NCBI GenBank assembly: GCA_026936325.1
Contig: JAPTHN010000044.1
Location: 496,001 to 560,000, forward strand
Reading direction: 5' to 3'
DNA from: Platynereis dumerilii
Taxonomy: Eukaryota > Annelida > Polychaeta > Phyllodocida > Nereididae
DNA: 64,000 nucleotides
Shown: positions 60,162-64,000 of the stretch, piece after piece
Layout: every line of letters starts with the position of its first letter
Position numbering within the stretch: the stretch's first letter is position 1
The notes under the pieces: model-generated
Told to the model about the DNA's origin: nothing
What the model saw: only the letters and a program-made list of their open reading frames with translations
The model's database searches: none
Position numbers and translations under genes: made by a program

Positions 60162-61200
60162 GGGGAGACAGGGGTAAGTTGGGCCATTTTTTGTGCCTAA
60201 TTATGTAATCTGAAAATCAGACATCAAAATATAATACATTGGCCAGAATCTACCAAAGTTACAGGGCAGTCCGGCCATTGGGCAGGTCATGGTAGGCATT
60301 TGAAAAAAGTAGGTCAAGTGGCCCTACTTGGCCAGGTGCTGGGGTAGGTTATGCCGCATGATGGAGTAAGTTGTTCTGCTTAATTTATTTTTTTTTAAAC
60401 TTTGCATTTCTCCCGTTTCTTAAGATAGATCATACATATCATGTTTTTAACTTATGGCTGACATGTTACATGAAACTTATCAACCATTTATGAGCCATTT
60501 TATGCAGAAATTAAAAATGCTGAAAATACTAGAATCATTTATTGTTCAGAGGGTGGTATAACACTTTCAACACATATTCAGGACTTTATTATCGTTTTCA
60601 TAGCTATGTGTTTTTTGAAAACTTCGTTTTGCAGTTAAACCGTGACATCATAGGGTATCTGTCAATGTGATTGGTTTAATCTTCAATCTGTGACATATCA
60701 GTTCAGAGTTTGACATCACAGTTTTTGACAAAGGAATTTAAAACTGCCAGAAAATGTTACTGTAGGTGTACAACCACAACAAACAACGCATGTCTAAGCT
60801 GAGTGGTCTGTTTGGTTCAGTTACAGTTCAATGAAGCATCTTTCGCTAGGGCAAGCTAAACAAGTGAAACATCCATGTGTCAATGCACTTCGTCAGTTTC
60901 CTTAAATCTGTGCTTGTAATAAACGAAATCATTCAACTTAATCTCTGACATAACAGTTTTGTAATGGAGCAAATTGCAAACTTGAAAAACACGTAGCTAT
61001 GAAAACGATAATAAGTCTGTTATTTCTCAACATATTTGTCATTTGGCATAAATTTGTGGATTTAATTTCACTAAATTTATGTTTCTGGTCTTTACCTGTT
61101 CTTTTACAGTTGAGAGTGAAATTTAAAATGATGTAGAGCCTACATTTGGTATGAATTTTAATGGGGTAATAAGTCACATGAACAGCGCAAAGGGGGTCAA
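60162..61200. mobile_element. Foreign DNA with GGGGTAAGTTGGGCC end and inner inverted repeat
   Basis: It opens AGGGGAGACAGGGGTAAGTT and continues TTGGGCC, echoing the TIR of the 23.2-kb MITE, but no matching right end was found. Inner inverted arms lie at about 60583-60633 and 60970-61016 (TTATTATCGTTTTCATAGCT and its complement). No coding frame above 79 codons was seen. Confidence 0.55.
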
Positions 61201-61264
61201 ATAACTAGAACTGAACTGCTTTCAACTCAAATTTAACTGCAAATGGAAGTTTCTGAAACCACAG

Positions 61265-61489
61265 AATTACCAGTCATTCCTGAAGTGCCTCGAATCTGCA
61301 TGATGGCCATAGCAATGGTGTAGCATACTTATGTATTAGGAGTATTTCCTGCAAGTAAGTCTTGTGATAAAAAATGGCACATGTTCTATACGTGTCTTAC
61401 TGACAGACTGGCATGAAAAAACAGTATAATTATGGAATTGGCAGACAACGCAGAAGGAGCGTAGATTTTCCATTGTAAAAGTGATGCGC
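61265..61489. repeat. Family 2 module K, right part, copy 3
   Basis: TCATTCCTGAAGTGC, TCTTGTGATAAAAAATGGCA and GCAGACAACGCAGAAGGAGC match 44590-44790. Confidence 0.8.
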
Positions 61490-62262
61490 ACAGAACAAGT
61501 CATGGTGCAAAAAATTAGTTGCCCCGGTGGCAAACTAAATCATATAGCCATTGATTTAAGCTATGGGTTTCTTAAAAGGCTATTATTTTCCAAGACAGGA
61601 TATGGAGGTCTCCTGACGATATTTCATTGCTTACAGCTAATTTTCAATTACCCTAAATTTGTCTTGCCTTATGCCCCAAATTCTTGTCCCACTCATAAAC
61701 CTCAATTTAATATTTCAGTATTGTTTAAGATCTATATTAGTCTCAAAGATTTTTTTTCACTCGAGTGTCAAGTGCCATCCTGGCTGAGTGGCCTGCAAGC
61801 CGGCCTGGTAATATTGAGATTTGGGGTTCAAATCCAATACATGACAATATTTTTAACTGACCAGCAAACTTGCAGGTTTCTGATGTACAGCCTTTATCTG
61901 TACAACTATTTTAATGACCATGTGCACTTTTTGGGCAGTTCATGAATCAATGCTCACTTGGATAAGTCCTCATGCTAGTATGCCACCTGGTGACAATAAT
62001 TTTACAAAATAGCCTGGCAAATGGAACTTAGTATTTTTTCATAAAATTCTTTATAGTAAATTTCACAGACGCCGTTACATCCCATTAACGAATCTCCTTA
62101 AATATTGCACTTTTTTGGACCTGGCTCCCCAACTACATGCAGTATTCAGAGCGGTAGGTAAGGTCATAATCTACCATGTGTATTACAGTTTTTTGCCCGT
62201 CAGGCCTTCCTGTTCTGGATTCAAAGGTTGAAATTCGTTGCTCTCAAATTCCAGTTTTCTAT
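61490..62262. mobile_element. Insertion of about 770 bp with a tRNA-like segment
   Basis: The paralogue at 44800 reads GTGATGTCTCCTAAAAAACC; here GTGATG and ATGTCTCC are separated by foreign DNA. ATG at both edges may be the target duplication. A 154-codon frame (61481-61945) spans the border and the tRNA-like piece, so it is not credible as a gene. Confidence 0.55.
61773..61848 (+). repeat. tRNA-derived SINE-like core
   Basis: TGGCTGAGTGG (61781-61791) fits the A box and GGTTCAAATCC (61825-61835) fits the B box. The spacing of 44 bases suits a tRNA gene. A clean acceptor stem and cloverleaf are not evident, so a SINE head is more likely than a working tRNA gene. Confidence 0.5.
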
Positions 62263-62552
62263 TAGTATGTCTCCTAAAAAACCAGTTACAAAGCTTGCAA
62301 ACAGAGGGGATTAAGCTTACATGGTTATGTCTGTTTTTAACTTTATCTGGATTGTAGAATTTGATTCTATTCTAATTTCTGAAATTTCAATAACAATCAG
62401 TATCTCTCCATATGGGGATTACGATAGTGATTTAGGGTAGGCGGCATAAAGATAAGGGGGTAGACTTTTTTGGCCTTGGGGTAGCCCACCTGATTATATG
62501 TCATCTGCTTTGTCTGCTATTTGAATGAAATCTTCTGACCAACAGTTTACAA
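62263..62552. repeat. Family 2 module K, far right part, copy 3
   Basis: ATGTCTCCTAAAAAACCAGT, GTGATTTAGGGTAGGCGGCA and TGTCATCTGCTTTGTCTGCT match 44808-45058. Confidence 0.85.
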
Positions 62553-62876
62553 CATCCTCACCCCTCAGTGTAGGCTAGTGAACCTACCCTGACCACATGA
62601 TATACTGTTTTATGAAGTTGTAACATAAAGATTAACTCTCCTCCGGTGTGAAAAACATAATTAACAGTTTGAGATCTCTAAAATCAATTGAATGGATGGT
62701 TGAGGGTTTAATTGTTGCCTGTTAATTGTTTGAATGAGTTTCTTTGTAAAAACCAAAAAACAATTATTTAAATCACGCTGGAAAAAAGCTGTAAAATTAT
62801 TTGAAAACTTCAGAATGTTATAGTACTTGTGGGCAGGGTGAATGTTATTATAATTAACCCTGCAAATGGGAGGATG
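62553..62876. mobile_element. 324-bp hAT-like MITE with exact 8-bp target duplication
   Basis: GTTTACAA stands on both sides (62545-62552 and 62877-62884). The short inverted ends are CATCCTC and GAGGATG. The paralogue at 45059 reads CCGTTTATAATGATCC with a single target. The class is inferred from the 8-bp target; the TIR is unusually short. Confidence 0.85.
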
Positions 62877-63084
62877 GTTTACAATGATCCAGTTGATAAC
62901 ACATTATTATACGCCATCTCTATGATTCTAACCAACATTAGACATCACCAAGATACTAATACCATTGGAAAAGCTGGTATCTAACTGACAGTTTTGCATG
63001 TTAGCGCCCGGATAGGGATTAACACTATTAATAACAGCAAACAAACAATCTCAATATTACACAAAAAGTATAGACTATCTATCA

Positions 63085-63420
63085 GTCAGACCATGAAAAG
63101 GCACACCTAGACCATGTAAGCCATATGTGCAGCAAACTTAATCCATTTACAATTGTACATGCAGTTGTGACTAAGTCCTGAGCCTTGGCCCGGAAACAAA
63201 CAAAAATTATTTTTAATTTTTATTTTATTATTTCAAAAAGTATGGAATATATATCCATCAGACCATCAAAGGCACAACTAGACCATACAGGCTATATGTG
63301 TACCAAATTTCATCCATGTACATTGAATAGGGGCCGAGTACTGGCCCGGAAACGATTTATCCGCCCGCCGCCCGCCGCCCACCCGCCCGGCGGATGGACA
63401 ACATTTTGCCCTAGTGATAA
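63085..63420. repeat. Two-unit repeat ending in a CCGCCCG tract
   Basis: CAGACCATGAAAAGGCACAC (63087) and CAGACCATCAAAGGCACAAC (63257) head two related units. Each goes on to TAGACCAT, ATATGTG, CCATTTACAATTGTACATG or a variant, and GGCCCGGAAAC. The second unit ends in GCCGCCCGCCGCCCACCCGC, a GC island in AT-rich DNA. Confidence 0.75.
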
Positions 63421-63423
63421 CAA

Positions 63424-63453
63424 TACCTTCTGCGAACAAGTTCGCTGAAGGTA
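63424..63453. repeat. 14-bp hairpin next to the GC tract
   Basis: TACCTTCTGCGAAC and GTTCGCTGAAGGTA pair at 13 of 14 positions around a 2-base loop. It probably forms the end of the preceding repeat. The form resembles common end hairpins in marine animal repeats, from memory. Confidence 0.8.
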
Positions 63454-63472
63454 AAAACGGATCACCGGGAGG

Positions 63473-63914
63473 AAAGTGAACCAACCCTGAAATTCAAAAT
63501 TTCGGGAAATGGCAAAAACAGTTTTGACCATATTTGTAATGCTCATGGTTTTGGAGCTATTTCAGTTACATGTTTTACAATGACAACAACCTGATTGGGG
63601 CTTTTGAAATTAACAATTTTTAAAAATAGATTGATGGTCTAAATTTTTTCCACATGGAAAATGGCAATTTTAATGAGAACATCCATCGCAAGGCAAAGTG
63701 AACCAACCCAGAATTTGATAGAAACTGCTGATGATTTTGGGTCAAATTGGCCAAATAAATTACTAAGTTTAAGATCTTTCATGACCATCACAACTTCAGG
63801 GTGGCAAATCACTTTATTAGCCTCACTCTGGAGAGTGTATTCTTCAGAGAAAGTTCAAAATATGGGTTGGTTCACTTTGCCGCAAAGTGATGGTTGCTTG
63901 GGTAGGTTCACTTT
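63473..63914. mobile_element. MITE-like block with AAAGTGAACCAACCC repeats
   Basis: AAAGTGAACCAACCC lies forward at 63473 and 63695. It lies inverted at 63864 and, with one change, at 63900. The arrangement is that of a TIR element with subterminal repeats. The precise outer ends and target duplication could not be fixed. Confidence 0.6.
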
Positions 63915-64000
63915 ACCATAATACTGAATCCTCGACCCAATTATTGGCAATGAAGGTCAGCCAGATGGTTGAAAATGACCTAATACCAACCAGGGAGGGT

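Noticed and set aside
61481-61945. Longest frame in the window, 154 codons
   Set aside because: It crosses the border of an insertion and runs through the tRNA-like segment, so a real protein is implausible.

Overview
The window reads as a gene desert from an invertebrate animal genome. It is A+T-rich, CpG-poor over most of its length, and no frame exceeds about 154 codons. I found no frame that stays open and alignable between duplicate copies, no recognisable protein domain, no rRNA, no complete tRNA and no CRISPR array. The density and style of short terminal-inverted-repeat (TIR) transposons suggest a marine invertebrate, most likely a deuterostome such as an echinoderm. That assignment rests on general repeat style, not on any recognised gene.

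The backbone is a set of old segmental duplications. Family 1 (about 1-34.3 kb) has modules of several hundred bases to about 3 kb (called A, B, C, D, E, F, X and Z here). They recur in the same broad order, with two major long copies: 1.8-9.2 kb (interrupted) against 12.6-21.9 kb (interrupted). Diverged and partly inverted copies lie at 21.9-34.3 kb. Family 2 (about 38.9-63 kb) consists of K and G modules in 4-6 kb units, at 38.9-40.5, 44.5-47.9, 51.4-56.1, 56.1-59.9 and 59.9-63.0 kb. Both families share module F and a core near the words CCTGAGTCTGCATAACAAG, so they probably descend from one ancestral unit.

Younger DNA transposons are laid over this backbone, mostly short non-autonomous TIR elements. 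For many of them an empty or alternative site can be read in a paralogous unit, so insertions can be dated relative to the duplications. Clear cases with target duplications are at 6762-8880, 10409-11336, 12882-13072, 23244-24158, 30365-31174 with its second copy 52766-53517, 34983-37590, 42330-42492, 43259-44449, 50288-51401 and 62553-62876. Two copies of a CACTGTAAAAT-ended element sit inside larger elements, at 16068-17007 and 35494-36472. An ACGT-rich element (about 17195-19850) carries a small CpG-rich element nested within it.

The most unusual signals are as follows. A 1.1-kb element carries seven exact TGACGTCA octamers and encloses a near-perfect 42-bp hairpin. A 2.1-kb element carries eight TGATGTAAC words. 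An ACGT-dense satellite lies at 17.2-17.9 kb. A 27-bp inverted repeat at 546-627 looks like a template-switch scar. A very recent 679-bp tandem duplication lies at 48.6-50.0 kb. No old virus copies or LTR-type elements were recognised.
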